A DNA stretch of 26,271 bases from a virus: positions 1 to 26,271 of the IMG/VR virus record IMGVR_UViG_3300031565_000317; one strand, given 5' to 3'. The notes beneath the pieces were generated by a model. The model was not told the DNA's origin and made no database searches. It saw only the letters and a program-made list of their open reading frames with translations. Numbering within the stretch: the first letter of the stretch is position 1; each line of letters begins with the position of its first letter. Positions 15,352 to 22,433 of this stretch are shown here, piece after piece. The position numbers were made by a program, and so were the translations under genes.

Positions 15352-15659
15352 CAAATTTTTTGTGTGCCTCCCATTGATGTTCCTAATGTTATAGGGGCGT
15401 TATATGGCCTGGCCATATGTTTTTCCTTTTCTATTTTTCTGCGGTTATCTTCTTCTTTTCTTCTTTGCAATTCGCCTAAAATAAAAGCATTAATTAGTTC
15501 GGGGTACTTATTTACATCTACATTACGTAAAGTAATTTCAGCGTCTTCCATTTTTACCGTAATTTCATCAATGGCATAACTCATTTTTTCCGCTGGAACC
15601 TTACTCAACATCTTTGCTAATTTGGATGTTGAGAAACTTTTCCCATTACTTGGAGACAT
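15351..15659 (-). CDS. Hypothetical protein upstream of the sigma factor
   Basis: 102 residues from the ATG at 15659, chosen because GAGG lies nine bases before it; the ATG 18 bases further upstream lacks a site. The N-terminal half is MSPSNGKSFSTSKLAKMLSK, the middle reads IDEITVKMEDAEITLRNVDV, and the C-terminal half holds a strongly charged helix (QRRKEEDNRRKIEKEK). No family is recognised. It overlaps its upstream neighbour by 14 bases and is coupled to the sigma gene downstream by a one-base stop/start overlap; a partner or regulator of the sigma factor is possible but unproven. Confidence 0.62.
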   Translation of the reverse strand: MSPSNGKSFSTSKLAKMLSKVPAEKMSYAIDEITVKMEDAEITLRNVDVNKYPELINAFILGELQRRKEEDNRRKIEKEKHMARPYNAPITLGTSMGGTQKI

Positions 15660-15867
15660 CAATAATAACCTCACCATATTTGTTCGCGCATTTATCGCAT
15701 AGTTGTTTTTCTTTGACTATTTCCCAACCTACCCCACCTTTCGTAGTGACTGGTTTTCCTTGAACTAAAAAAGTTTCTCCTGTATAAATCATAGGTCTAG
15801 TTTTCGTAACAACTTTGATTGGTGCACCGTGCACTGTTTTTTTACAATCTTCACATCTAAAACACAT
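15646..15867 (-). CDS. Small zinc-ribbon protein
   Basis: A 73-residue protein with two CxxC knuckles at its ends, C5-x2-C8 (FRCEDCKKTV) and C57-x2-C60 (QLCDKCANKY), expected to hold one zinc. Similar small 'FRCEDC...GWEIVKE..LC..C' proteins occur in other phages and are of unknown function. The ATG has a strong GGAG site, and tRNA-Gln lies just upstream of it on the same strand, so gene and tRNA are likely co-transcribed. Confidence 0.7.
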   Translation of the reverse strand: MCFRCEDCKKTVHGAPIKVVTKTRPMIYTGETFLVQGKPVTTKGGVGWEIVKEKQLCDKCANKYGEVIIDVSK

Positions 15868-15891
15868 TTTTAATCTCCTTTTTATATTTTA

Positions 15892-15966
15892 CTAGGGCAG
15901 AAGGATTTGAACCTTCGATTTCGGGATCAAAGCCCGATGCGTTAGACCAAGCTACGCTATGCCCCA
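15892..15966 (-). tRNA. tRNA-Gln, anticodon UUG
   Basis: 75 bases folding as a cloverleaf: acceptor TGGGGCA/TGCCCTA (T1-A72 and discriminator G73, as in bacterial tRNA-Gln), D stem GCGT/ACGC, anticodon stem TCGGG/CCCGA with loop CTTTGAT (anticodon TTG, reading CAA), 4-base variable loop, T stem GAAGG/CCTTC with loop TTCAAAT. CCA is not encoded (next bases TAA). CAA is the glutamine codon favoured in this AT-rich genome. Confidence 0.95.
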
Positions 15967-15971
15967 TATTT

Positions 15972-16175
15972 TTATTTACTGGACCAGGTTTCACTATAAC
16001 TTGTACTTGTAAAAACTGTTCCACATTTTGGACAAAATTTAGCATCATTTAAAGAAATACCTATATCTCCAACTTTATGTTTACAGTTTGCACAATATCT
16101 ATGACCATAATATTTAGAAAATGTGCCAAATATGTGTATTCGGGCACCAGGCTTACAGCACCATTTATGTTTCAT
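15972..16175 (-). CDS. MKHKWCC mini zinc-ribbon protein, copy 4
   Basis: A 67-residue protein; last of four adjacent paralogues. It opens MKHKWCCKPG, has CANCKHKVG in the middle and FCPKCGTVF near the end: a Cys-Cys pair plus two CxxC knuckles, a zinc-ribbon-like metal site. This copy has a longer central segment and a Ser/Thr-rich tail. It starts directly after the stop of copy 3 and precedes tRNA-Gln. No described function is known to me; nucleic-acid or protein binding is plausible. Confidence 0.72.
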   Translation of the reverse strand: MKHKWCCKPGARIHIFGTFSKYYGHRYCANCKHKVGDIGISLNDAKFCPKCGTVFTSTSYSETWSSK

Positions 16176-16403
16176 TTAAACCTGACTATACGGAAAATCG
16201 TCAGGATCATAACTATTAGGAATAACAGTATCGTACCAATTTCCTTTCTTAAGTTTATGGTTAAATATTGCTGTACAGAATGGACAAAATTTAATTTTCC
16301 AATAGTTAGGTGCCAATCTTTTTTTACAATGACCACACAGCACCTTGCCACTAAATTCAAGCCATATAGAAGTTTTAACTTTACAACACCATTTATGTTT
16401 CAT
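16176..16403 (-). CDS. MKHKWCC mini zinc-ribbon protein, copy 3
   Basis: A 75-residue protein with the same opening (MKHKWCCKVK) and knuckles LCGHCKKRL and FCPFCTAIF. It carries a C-terminal extension of ~20 residues absent from copies 1 and 2 (ending DPDDFPYSQV). Its ATG overlaps the stop of copy 2 by four bases (ATGA). The first ~26 bases are nearly identical to those of the other copies, pointing to recent tandem duplication. Confidence 0.72.
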   Translation of the reverse strand: MKHKWCCKVKTSIWLEFSGKVLCGHCKKRLAPNYWKIKFCPFCTAIFNHKLKKGNWYDTVIPNSYDPDDFPYSQV

Positions 16404-16576
16404 TTTTTAAACATAGCTCCACAATTAGGACAGAATCTACGCAATCTATCATAAAATTGGCCTAAAGGACATTCACAATTTGAGCAAACATAATAAAAAA
16501 CACTAGCAATTCCTAACTGTCTGCTCGTAAATCCTTTGATAGTGGCTTTAGGTTTGCAACACCATTTATGTTTCAT
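16400..16576 (-). CDS. MKHKWCC mini zinc-ribbon protein, copy 2
   Basis: 58 residues from the ATG at 16576; a longer frame starting at 16603 exists, but the MKHKWCC start is shared by the other copies and overlaps copy 1's TGA as ATGA. Knuckles: YVCSNCECP and FCPNCGAMF. The spacer between the WCC start and the first CxxC is 23 residues (TIKGFTSRQLGIASVFYY inside it), differing from copies 1 and 3. Confidence 0.75.
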   Translation of the reverse strand: MKHKWCCKPKATIKGFTSRQLGIASVFYYVCSNCECPLGQFYDRLRRFCPNCGAMFKK

Positions 16577-16722
16577 TTGAATATTGCCTTGCACGTAGGA
16601 CAAAATTTATGTCTTAGCATTAATACTTGTCCACAATTTGAACATACCAGAAACAGACCTCGTAATGTTGCGGGTGCGTTTATTTTTTTAGCTTCAGGCT
16701 TACAACACCAACTGTGTTTCAT
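16573..16722 (-). CDS. MKHSWCC mini zinc-ribbon protein, copy 1 (49 aa)
   Basis: A 49-residue protein, first and shortest of the four tandem copies: opening MKHSWCCKPEAKK, knuckles VCSNCGQVL and FCPTCKAIF, ending FK. The ATG at 16722 overlaps the TAA of the upstream helix-turn-helix gene (TAATG), and its TGA overlaps copy 2's ATG. It is clearly homologous to copies 2-4 at the protein level and in the first ~26 bases. Confidence 0.72.
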   Translation of the reverse strand: MKHSWCCKPEAKKINAPATLRGLFLVCSNCGQVLMLRHKFCPTCKAIFK

Positions 16723-16922
16723 TAAATTGCCTCGCTAATCACATCGAACAGTCCCCTTTTCAGATTTTTACCATAAAATTGTTTTGTAATATGTGACACA
16801 TTCACACCTAATTCAGACGCAAGGTGTCTAAGATCAGCACAGGAAGTTGATTCATACAGTGCCCCCGAATACCCCTCGCTAAACATAGCCCGCAATATTA
16901 TTTTGTCGGTTAAAGATATCAT
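16722..16922 (-). CDS. Small putative helix-turn-helix protein
   Basis: A 66-residue protein with AAGGA about ten bases before the ATG. LRHLASELGVNVSHITKQFY (residues ~31-50) reads like a helix-turn-helix of the kind found in small phage DNA-binding regulators. It lies between the restriction-modification gene and the zinc-ribbon array, coupled to the latter by a one-base overlap. It may control this cluster; no named family is recognised. Confidence 0.6.
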   Translation of the reverse strand: MISLTDKIILRAMFSEGYSGALYESTSCADLRHLASELGVNVSHITKQFYGKNLKRGLFDVISEAI

Positions 16923-16948
16923 GTTAGTTGGTCCTTGTTAAGTTAGGT

Positions 16949-19474
16949 TTATAATGTTTCAGTAAGAGGCCCCAATTGATTTTTTAAGTCATCGATAAGT
17001 CTTTGTTTATAATCGCCCATCTCGATAATTTTATCGCCCATCTCGATAATTTTATCGCCCATCTCGATAATCTTTTTTTGAGTTTCGAGCGGTGGGATTA
17101 AGATAGTTAAATTTTTGAATTCATCCATACTTAAAGCTCTTTGGGCTGTTCCTCTTGAGGCATTAAATATTTCCATTTGTTTTGAAAGTAAGAAATAATA
17201 AAGATATTTTTCCATTACACCTGTATCTGTAATTTTTAAAGATAGTCCATTATCATGCAGCCAAAATTTTTCTTTAACCCATCTTACGCATTTTTCGGAT
17301 ACTCCAAAACGTCCAATAATAAATGTATTTTCACGATTAAAATTATCAGTATAAAAAGTGATATCGCCGCCACCATAAACCGGATATTTTGTGCCAGAAT
17401 TATTTTTTTGTGTTATACGTGTTCCATAATTTATTTCTGTAATCTCTTTCAATCTTTTATATTCTCCAACAATCTGGATTAAACTTGGCAAACTTTCAAC
17501 AATTTCTCTTTCTTGTTTAATTTGATTCTTAAGAGTGTTTATTGTGGATTCAATTAATTCGCCTTTTTTAATTATTTCTTTTTGTTGTTCTATTGGAAGG
17601 ATTGGGATTTTGAAATTGGATAAAGAAGTTTTACTCAAATTCTTTATTGTAACTCCTTGGTATAGATTTCCCAATTCAGAAAGATTTGATTTAATAAAAT
17701 AATAAGCATACTTTGACAAAAGTGCTTTTGAGTTTTTATTTGTTAAAATAAAAGTATGGTCTGATGCGTCAAATTTCCCATTGATATAGTGAATGCCTGG
17801 AACTCCCCCATCGGCAACAAGCAGGGCTTCAATGTTATACGCATGTGATGCCACCGTTTTAATATCCGGACTACATACATAAAAAGGTATATTTCCATCT
17901 TCATAATTTCTACTGGACCGCTTACCTTTTTTAATTTCGAAAAGTTCATCCAATCTTTTATACTCAATCCCGCCTTCATGAACAACTTCAACATTATTAA
18001 TATTTTTACTAAATAAATAATTGGCTTCTACTAGAGTTTCAATAGAAAGTTTTATGCCGTCAAAATTAACCTCTGTAGTAGGGCCATTATTTTCAATATT
18101 CAAAATACAAGTTTCAATCATCGTATAAGGTTTAAACGTGCCTGCTGGAAGTGTGGTAATACTTTTTAAATTAAAATTTTCACATATAATACGTCTTAAT
18201 TCTTTATGTTGATTAGCGAATAAAATACCTGTAGGTAATAAGACTGTCATTCTTCCATTAGGCGCCAGCGATTTTAACATGTGCTGCACGAATAGATTTT
18301 CACCATTGTTACTTTTAGTATAGAAGTTTTTAGGCTTTTGTTTAAAAGCATCGCTACTCATACCGTAAGGCGGATTCGCAAGAATTATATCATATTGCCC
18401 TGGGTCTGAAAGAAGAGAGTCTTGTTGTGTTATATTGGTTCTCCCATCGCCTGATAGTATCATATTCATTTTTGCTATTAAAGCCGCGTCAGGATTTAAG
18501 TCAATACCTGTCAAGTTTTTCTTTATTTTATTTTTAACTTGTGTACTTGCCGCTCTTTCCAGCATTCGTTTCATGGCAACTGTAAGAAACCCACCAGTAC
18601 CACAAGCTGGGTCATAGACAGTGTCAGTAGTTTCAAGGTTTACCATGTCTACCATTTTATTTACGATTTCTCGAGGCGTAAAAAATTGTCCCATACCACC
18701 GCCAGTCATCATATCTGCGAGAAAATATTCAAAACAGGCACCTTTAATATCTACGTCTGTATGTTCAAAATCATACTCACCTAGTTTTTGAACTATGTCG
18801 TACACTACTTCAGGATTTTTAATTTCTAGAGTGTTGTCTTCAAATAATTCGCCGTGATTTTTGGTAAGCCATTCCCAAACTTTTCCAATAATTAAATCAT
18901 AAAGTTTTTGAGGATCTTCTTCTTTAATTAATTCTTCAAATTTCATATAAGTGGGAATTTTAATATCAGCCGTAGATAATAATTTTAGAAATAACAAATC
19001 TGTGAACTCAGTAAATCTTTTTAAAATACTAAGCCCTTCACGATCACGCAATAAATTGTTTGCCCATTTAAATAGAGATATGAGTTCTTCCTTTGTTACG
19101 CCTGTCGGAGCAGTGTCTACATGACCATTTTCTATAAATTTTGGAAGTATTTCTGTTACAGGTTTGTTGTTGACTATATAATCATTACCGTTTATATCCC
19201 AAGTTTTTGTTTCTAAACCGTTAGTTGCATAAATAATTTGTGGTTTCTTTTTTGAAGAGAGTGCATATTCCATAACTTGTTTTTTTACAGAATTGTCAAT
19301 AAGGACATTTCTATTTTTAACTTCTATAATTCCGATATACGGTTCTGTAAATTGTATATCAGGTCTTTTGTTATTTTTATTAGTTCTGTTTTGTTTGGAT
19401 TTAATTCCTAGTGTTTTTAATTTTTCAACCACTTCAAATTGAACATCCATTTCTGAACTATCTAGTTTTGTCAT
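16949..19474 (-). CDS. Single-chain restriction-modification protein (nuclease-methylase-specificity fusion)
   Basis: An 841-residue fusion. Residues ~1-75 resemble the type I HsdR/PD-(D/E)xK nuclease N terminus (PD39 and E51-V-K53 as the catalytic set). Residues ~125-460 are an HsdM-type N6-adenine methylase: D288PACGTGGF (AdoMet binding) and N367PPY (catalytic). Residues ~500-640 and ~670-800 are two HsdS-like target recognition domains, each beginning YKRL, followed by helices. There is no helicase motor, so it resembles type IIG/IIB or BcgI-like enzymes rather than type I. It may modify phage DNA, cut competing DNA, or both. Residues 801-821 are three perfect KIIEMGD repeats. Direct 11-bp repeats flank the gene (16940-16950, 19490-19500). 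Confidence 0.85.
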   Translation of the reverse strand: MTKLDSSEMDVQFEVVEKLKTLGIKSKQNRTNKNNKRPDIQFTEPYIGIIEVKNRNVLIDNSVKKQVMEYALSSKKKPQIIYATNGLETKTWDINGNDYIVNNKPVTEILPKFIENGHVDTAPTGVTKEELISLFKWANNLLRDREGLSILKRFTEFTDLLFLKLLSTADIKIPTYMKFEELIKEEDPQKLYDLIIGKVWEWLTKNHGELFEDNTLEIKNPEVVYDIVQKLGEYDFEHTDVDIKGACFEYFLADMMTGGGMGQFFTPREIVNKMVDMVNLETTDTVYDPACGTGGFLTVAMKRMLERAASTQVKNKIKKNLTGIDLNPDAALIAKMNMILSGDGRTNITQQDSLLSDPGQYDIILANPPYGMSSDAFKQKPKNFYTKSNNGENLFVQHMLKSLAPNGRMTVLLPTGILFANQHKELRRIICENFNLKSITTLPAGTFKPYTMIETCILNIENNGPTTEVNFDGIKLSIETLVEANYLFSKNINNVEVVHEGGIEYKRLDELFEIKKGKRSSRNYEDGNIPFYVCSPDIKTVASHAYNIEALLVADGGVPGIHYINGKFDASDHTFILTNKNSKALLSKYAYYFIKSNLSELGNLYQGVTIKNLSKTSLSNFKIPILPIEQQKEIIKKGELIESTINTLKNQIKQEREIVESLPSLIQIVGEYKRLKEITEINYGTRITQKNNSGTKYPVYGGGDITFYTDNFNRENTFIIGRFGVSEKCVRWVKEKFWLHDNGLSLKITDTGVMEKYLYYFLLSKQMEIFNASRGTAQRALSMDEFKNLTILIPPLETQKKIIEMGDKIIEMGDKIIEMGDYKQRLIDDLKNQLGPLTETL
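17015..17077 (-). repeat. Three perfect 21-bp tandem repeats in the R-M gene
   Basis: On the + strand the unit reads ATCGCCCATCTCGATAATTTT with phase shifts; three copies encode KIIEMGD x3 (residues 801-821) in the C-terminal helix after the second target recognition domain. Coordinates are approximate to a few bases because the repeat phase is arbitrary. Confidence 0.85.
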
Positions 19475-19492
19475 TTTATGTTGTTGGTAAAG

Positions 19493-19945
19493 TTAGGTTT
19501 GTTTATCATAATAAAATTTTGATAAAACATCGTTTATTATAACAGCCTGCTGCGGAGATAGATAAGCTATATATTCAAAATTATGATCATAGCTAATAGT
19601 GAAGCTAATTCTAATAGTTAACGGTTGGTGATCGGTTATGTATAAAAAATATATAGGTCCTGGCACGTATAATGCTTCTTTGCTTTTATTGTTCCCTCGG
19701 GAAGAATCTATTTGTTCTTTAATTTTTTTATGTAACTCCTTAGAAACTGTTTTAATAGTAGACTCTAAATCTATCTCTATTTGAAGTAATTCTTGCTTGT
19801 CATTATTTTTATAAGCATTTATTGAAGTATAGTCAAAACGATTTTTATCAGCTGGGTATATTTTATATTCTAATTCCTTATTATCTGGAATATCTAATAT
19901 AAATTCATTACCAGTAATATCGCACCTTATTTTATGAATATTCAT
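19493..19945 (-). CDS. Hypothetical protein
   Basis: 150 residues from MNIHKIRCDI; the ATG at 19945 has AAAGGA seven bases upstream, so it is preferred over 19990. Alternating strands (YKIYPADKNRFDYTS, then LYVPGPIYFLYI, then PLTIRISFTIS) and a C-terminal helix (PQQAVIINDVLSKFYY). No family is recognised. Its stop lies within a sequence (AAACCTAACTT) repeated just after the R-M gene's stop. It could be an accessory or antidefence protein, but nothing proves it. Confidence 0.6.
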   Translation of the reverse strand: MNIHKIRCDITGNEFILDIPDNKELEYKIYPADKNRFDYTSINAYKNNDKQELLQIEIDLESTIKTVSKELHKKIKEQIDSSRGNNKSKEALYVPGPIYFLYITDHQPLTIRISFTISYDHNFEYIAYLSPQQAVIINDVLSKFYYDKQT

Positions 19946-19961
19946 TATTAATCCTTTAGTT

Positions 19962-20531
19962 TTAATGTTTATGAAATACAACATTGTCACCTAGTGACCA
20001 GCACTTGTATTTACATTTTTCACATCCACCATCACAAGTTCTATAACTATCAGTAACAGGTGTTCCCTCGATAGCAGCGAACTTCTTGAAGGGTGTTTTA
20101 ATTTTCGTTTCATCAATGCTTCCAAATAGTTTTACATTTGGTAATGATTCCAATTCCTTTAAAACACCCTGTAAATCATCACGTTTAGTATACGTGACAA
20201 AAATTTTATCAGGATTTGCTTTTGCAATTTCAATCCATCGATTTACATACTCGTTGGAGTAAAAATCTCCAGACGCGTGAATTCTAACAAGTTTCTTTTT
20301 TGATCTTTTCAATTGTAAGTTTATTTGTTCGACGAAATTATCTTTCTTGCTTTCTTCCAATTTCCATTCCAATGATTGCTTTACTTGTTTGAAACCAAAC
20401 CTGCCTTTGTTAGCATAACAATGCTTCCTACACCATTGTGTAGGTTTACAGGTTTTTAATACTGGTAAATTAAAAGTTAAAACTTTATTACCTAATTTTT
20501 GGTTTCCTATTGCAAGAAGATTTTTCTGCAT
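19962..20531 (-). CDS. Gene product 88 (Gp88) family protein, cysteine-rich
   Basis: A 189-residue protein matching the phage 'gene product 88' family: GNKVLTFNLPVLKTCKPTQW with C28, C34 and C38 (CxxxCY), RIHASGDFYS in the middle, and a C-terminal cluster C166, C170, C173, C177 (CDGGCEKCKYKCW). The cysteine sets suggest a metal or Fe-S site. The biochemical role of the family is not established as far as I know. There is no clear ribosome binding site before the ATG. Confidence 0.7.
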   Translation of the reverse strand: MQKNLLAIGNQKLGNKVLTFNLPVLKTCKPTQWCRKHCYANKGRFGFKQVKQSLEWKLEESKKDNFVEQINLQLKRSKKKLVRIHASGDFYSNEYVNRWIEIAKANPDKIFVTYTKRDDLQGVLKELESLPNVKLFGSIDETKIKTPFKKFAAIEGTPVTDSYRTCDGGCEKCKYKCWSLGDNVVFHKH

Positions 20532-20552
20532 CGTTAGGAAGTGGATTGATAT

Positions 20553-20768
20553 TTAAAATGGAAAGTCCTCTACATCTTTTTCTTTTGGCGGTCTGTATAA
20601 ATTAAATTTACTTATTCTTTTAGGGTATGGCCAGCCATGTTTCTTTCTATATCGAACCGGGTGTTTTTGTTTTTGTTCTGATTTATGTTTTTTGGAGTTA
20701 TAGGTTGGATATGTTCGTCTCCAAAGCCATTTACCTCCTACACAAACCTGTAGTAATGTTTTTTTCAT
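20553..20768 (-). CDS. Small highly basic protein
   Basis: 71 residues, rich in Lys, Arg, Tyr and Trp, with proline-containing motifs (KHPVRYRKKHGWPYPKRIS, then YRPPKEKDVEDFPF). The ATG overlaps the TIM-barrel gene's TGA as ATGA. Basic and aromatic content suggests nucleic-acid binding. No family is recognised. Confidence 0.6.
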   Translation of the reverse strand: MKKTLLQVCVGGKWLWRRTYPTYNSKKHKSEQKQKHPVRYRKKHGWPYPKRISKFNLYRPPKEKDVEDFPF

Positions 20769-21556
20769 AATTTAAATTGACTTTTAAGTTGGTTTACATG
20801 TTTTATTAATTTTCCATCATACTGTGGCATATATTCTAAAATTATCTGCCCATCCCAACCCGACATCTTTATTATATTTAAAAAAGTTTGATAATCATAT
20901 ATTGGTTTAATTCCAAAAATAGGGCAATGTTCTTTAATATATTTTGTTTGTCCGGTAGATAAATCCACGGCACCTGGTATAGGCGTCAATGGCCTGGCAC
21001 TGAGATGTATAATGTTTACATACGGGCAAATATAATCCCAAGTTAATTTATGCAGCCAATACGGATCTTCTAAATGAGAAGTATCAAAAGTAAAACCAAA
21101 CCCAGTGTGCGTTTCTATTAAATTTTTAAAATCAAACGGAGTTCTCCACCACTTTTTCTTACTGGATGGAAAAACTTCCCAGCATATTTTTATATCTTCA
21201 TTCTCACACAATGCTTCTACTTCGTATAATTTATCTTCCGTAGGTTTTGGATATTTTGGCGCCTTCAATGGGTGTAGCGTTACTAATTTTTCTTTTATAG
21301 ACCCATCTATTAAATTTACACTTTTTTTCAAAATATTCATAATGGCGACAGGTCCCAAACTAAAATCTATATTAGGCGAATGCACACTAACTACTTTTAT
21401 ACCAGCAGCTTTTATTTTTTCAATGCAATTATGTCTGATAAAAAAATTAAGTGGCAAATGGTTAAAAAAAGCCAATTGTAAATTTAATCCTGCCACCGAC
21501 GGCAATCTTAATAAATCCTCTTCTTCATGAAAAACTAAACTCGCTCCTATTATCAT
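20765..21556 (-). CDS. Xylose isomerase-like TIM barrel protein (AP-endonuclease/sugar isomerase fold)
   Basis: A 263-residue protein. Strands and ligand positions of the xylose isomerase-like/endonuclease IV superfamily are visible: VVSVHSPNIDFSLG (H62-region), ICWEVFPS (E), FTFDTSHLEDP (D and H), NIIHLSARP (H) and IILEYMP (E), i.e. metal-binding His/Glu/Asp at the ends of barrel strands. It may be a DNA AP endonuclease IV-like or sugar-phosphate isomerase-like enzyme; the short length (endonuclease IV is ~280) and divergent signature leave this open. AAAGGA precedes the ATG. Confidence 0.75.
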   Translation of the reverse strand: MIIGASLVFHEEEDLLRLPSVAGLNLQLAFFNHLPLNFFIRHNCIEKIKAAGIKVVSVHSPNIDFSLGPVAIMNILKKSVNLIDGSIKEKLVTLHPLKAPKYPKPTEDKLYEVEALCENEDIKICWEVFPSSKKKWWRTPFDFKNLIETHTGFGFTFDTSHLEDPYWLHKLTWDYICPYVNIIHLSARPLTPIPGAVDLSTGQTKYIKEHCPIFGIKPIYDYQTFLNIIKMSGWDGQIILEYMPQYDGKLIKHVNQLKSQFKL

Positions 21557-21570
21557 ATTTTCCTTTCTAA

Positions 21571-21600
21571 AACAGGAGGAGAGTCTCCTCTCCTCCTGTT
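21571..21600 (-). terminator. Long hairpin between IF3-C and TIM-barrel genes
   Basis: A perfect 13-bp stem (21571-21583 with 21588-21600, AACAGGAGGAGAG) with loop TCTC. On the - strand it is followed by TTTAGAAAGG. The T tract is short, so it could be a weak terminator or an RNA-stability element; its stem contains an AGGAGG sequence masked by its complement. The downstream gene has its own AAAGGA outside the stem. Confidence 0.6.
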
Positions 21601-21613
21601 AACTATTTTAATA

Positions 21614-21907
21614 CTAATTTGATTTACGTAGTAAAACCATCCATAAATCATTTTTTTGATTCAAAGGGCCTTCTTGTTGAGCCCCACCACTACAGAGTTC
21701 TATAAATCTCTTGAATACTGGTTCAACCAAATTAGCGTGATCCGTAGCCCTGCCCCTTAGTCTAATTTTTAACCAAATTTTAAAGGTTTGGTTTTCCTTA
21801 TTTAAATACTTTACTGCCTGTTTTGCCCTATAGGACATATCATGATCAGTTATGGCAAGCGACAGTTGGAAAGTTTTATACTTACACTGTGGAGTGTCTG
21901 TACCCAT
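21614..21907 (-). CDS. Translation initiation factor IF-3 C-terminal domain protein
   Basis: A 97-residue protein matching the IF3 C-terminal domain almost end to end: KTFQLSLAITDHD, then RAKQAVKYLNKENQ, KIWLKIRLRGRATDH (compare ITLRFRGREMAH in E. coli IF3), LVEPVFKRFIELC and DLWMVLLRK. That domain binds the platform of the 30S subunit and carries most of IF3's subunit-separating activity. The N-terminal IF3 domain and linker are absent. The start is the ATG at 21907, which overlaps the upstream gene's end by 26 bases; AAAGGAG lies ~13 bases before it. It may adjust host initiation to favour phage mRNAs. Confidence 0.82.
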   Translation of the reverse strand: MGTDTPQCKYKTFQLSLAITDHDMSYRAKQAVKYLNKENQTFKIWLKIRLRGRATDHANLVEPVFKRFIELCSGGAQQEGPLNQKNDLWMVLLRKSN

Positions 21908-22433
21908 GGTTTGTTAAAAACTCCTTTAACTCTTCTATAGATTGGAATGTTTTTGTTGTGCACCCAAGTATCCACCCTGGAATTTCTTCTCGCGGAATAC
22001 TTTCAATTAAATATACCGGAATATTATTTATTAGTGCGTAAGTTAACTCGCCATGAGTTCCTCCTCCGAATTTAACATATTTGTCCCAATTCACGATGAT
22101 TAAATCACAACCATCTATTAATTTTAAATCTGGTAAAATTATTTTTTCACGAATTTCTTGTCGATAAGAATCAAGATCTTTATCTAATTTAGTGTTACTA
22201 AGGGTATGTGGAGTAGTTAAGCACGGATTAATTACTATATAATTCATATTAATTAAGATTGGAGTAAGTGCCCTCCTCCAATCCATCCCAAAATCAGGAG
22301 CGTATTCCATTGCTCCTGCCAAATACACACTCAATTTCTTTTTATTAAATATTATATCATACTTATCTGAGTATGCTTTATTTGGTCCTACCCAAATACC
22401 CCTGGTATCACTTGGCCATTGTTTTCCTGCCAT
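21882..22433 (-). CDS. Nucleoside 2-deoxyribosyltransferase-like protein
   Basis: A 183-residue protein with the family's landmarks: SVYLAGAMEYAPDFGMDWRR, then IDGCD110LIIVNWDKY, then GGGTHGE129LTYALINNIPVYLI; E129 is a candidate nucleophile and D110 a candidate partner. Such enzymes move deoxyribose between bases or hydrolyse deoxynucleosides, and phages use relatives in salvage or base modification. A DUF4406-type domain is an alternative label for the same fold. It overlaps the next and previous genes by 26 bases each. Confidence 0.72.
   Translation of the reverse strand: MAGKQWPSDTRGIWVGPNKAYSDKYDIIFNKKKLSVYLAGAMEYAPDFGMDWRRALTPILINMNYIVINPCLTTPHTLSNTKLDKDLDSYRQEIREKIILPDLKLIDGCDLIIVNWDKYVKFGGGTHGELTYALINNIPVYLIESIPREEIPGWILGCTTKTFQSIEELKEFLTNHGYRHSTV

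Noticed and set aside
15857-16048. Open reading frame of 63 codons on the - strand
   Set aside because: It runs through tRNA-Gln and overlaps the end of zinc-ribbon copy 4 in another frame.
17015-17077. CRISPR-like repeats
   Set aside because: The repeats are contiguous without spacers and lie in a coding frame as KIIEMGD x3.
21105-21530. 141-codon ORF on the + strand
   Set aside because: It is antisense to the TIM-barrel gene, which has clear family motifs, and shows no own motif or binding site.
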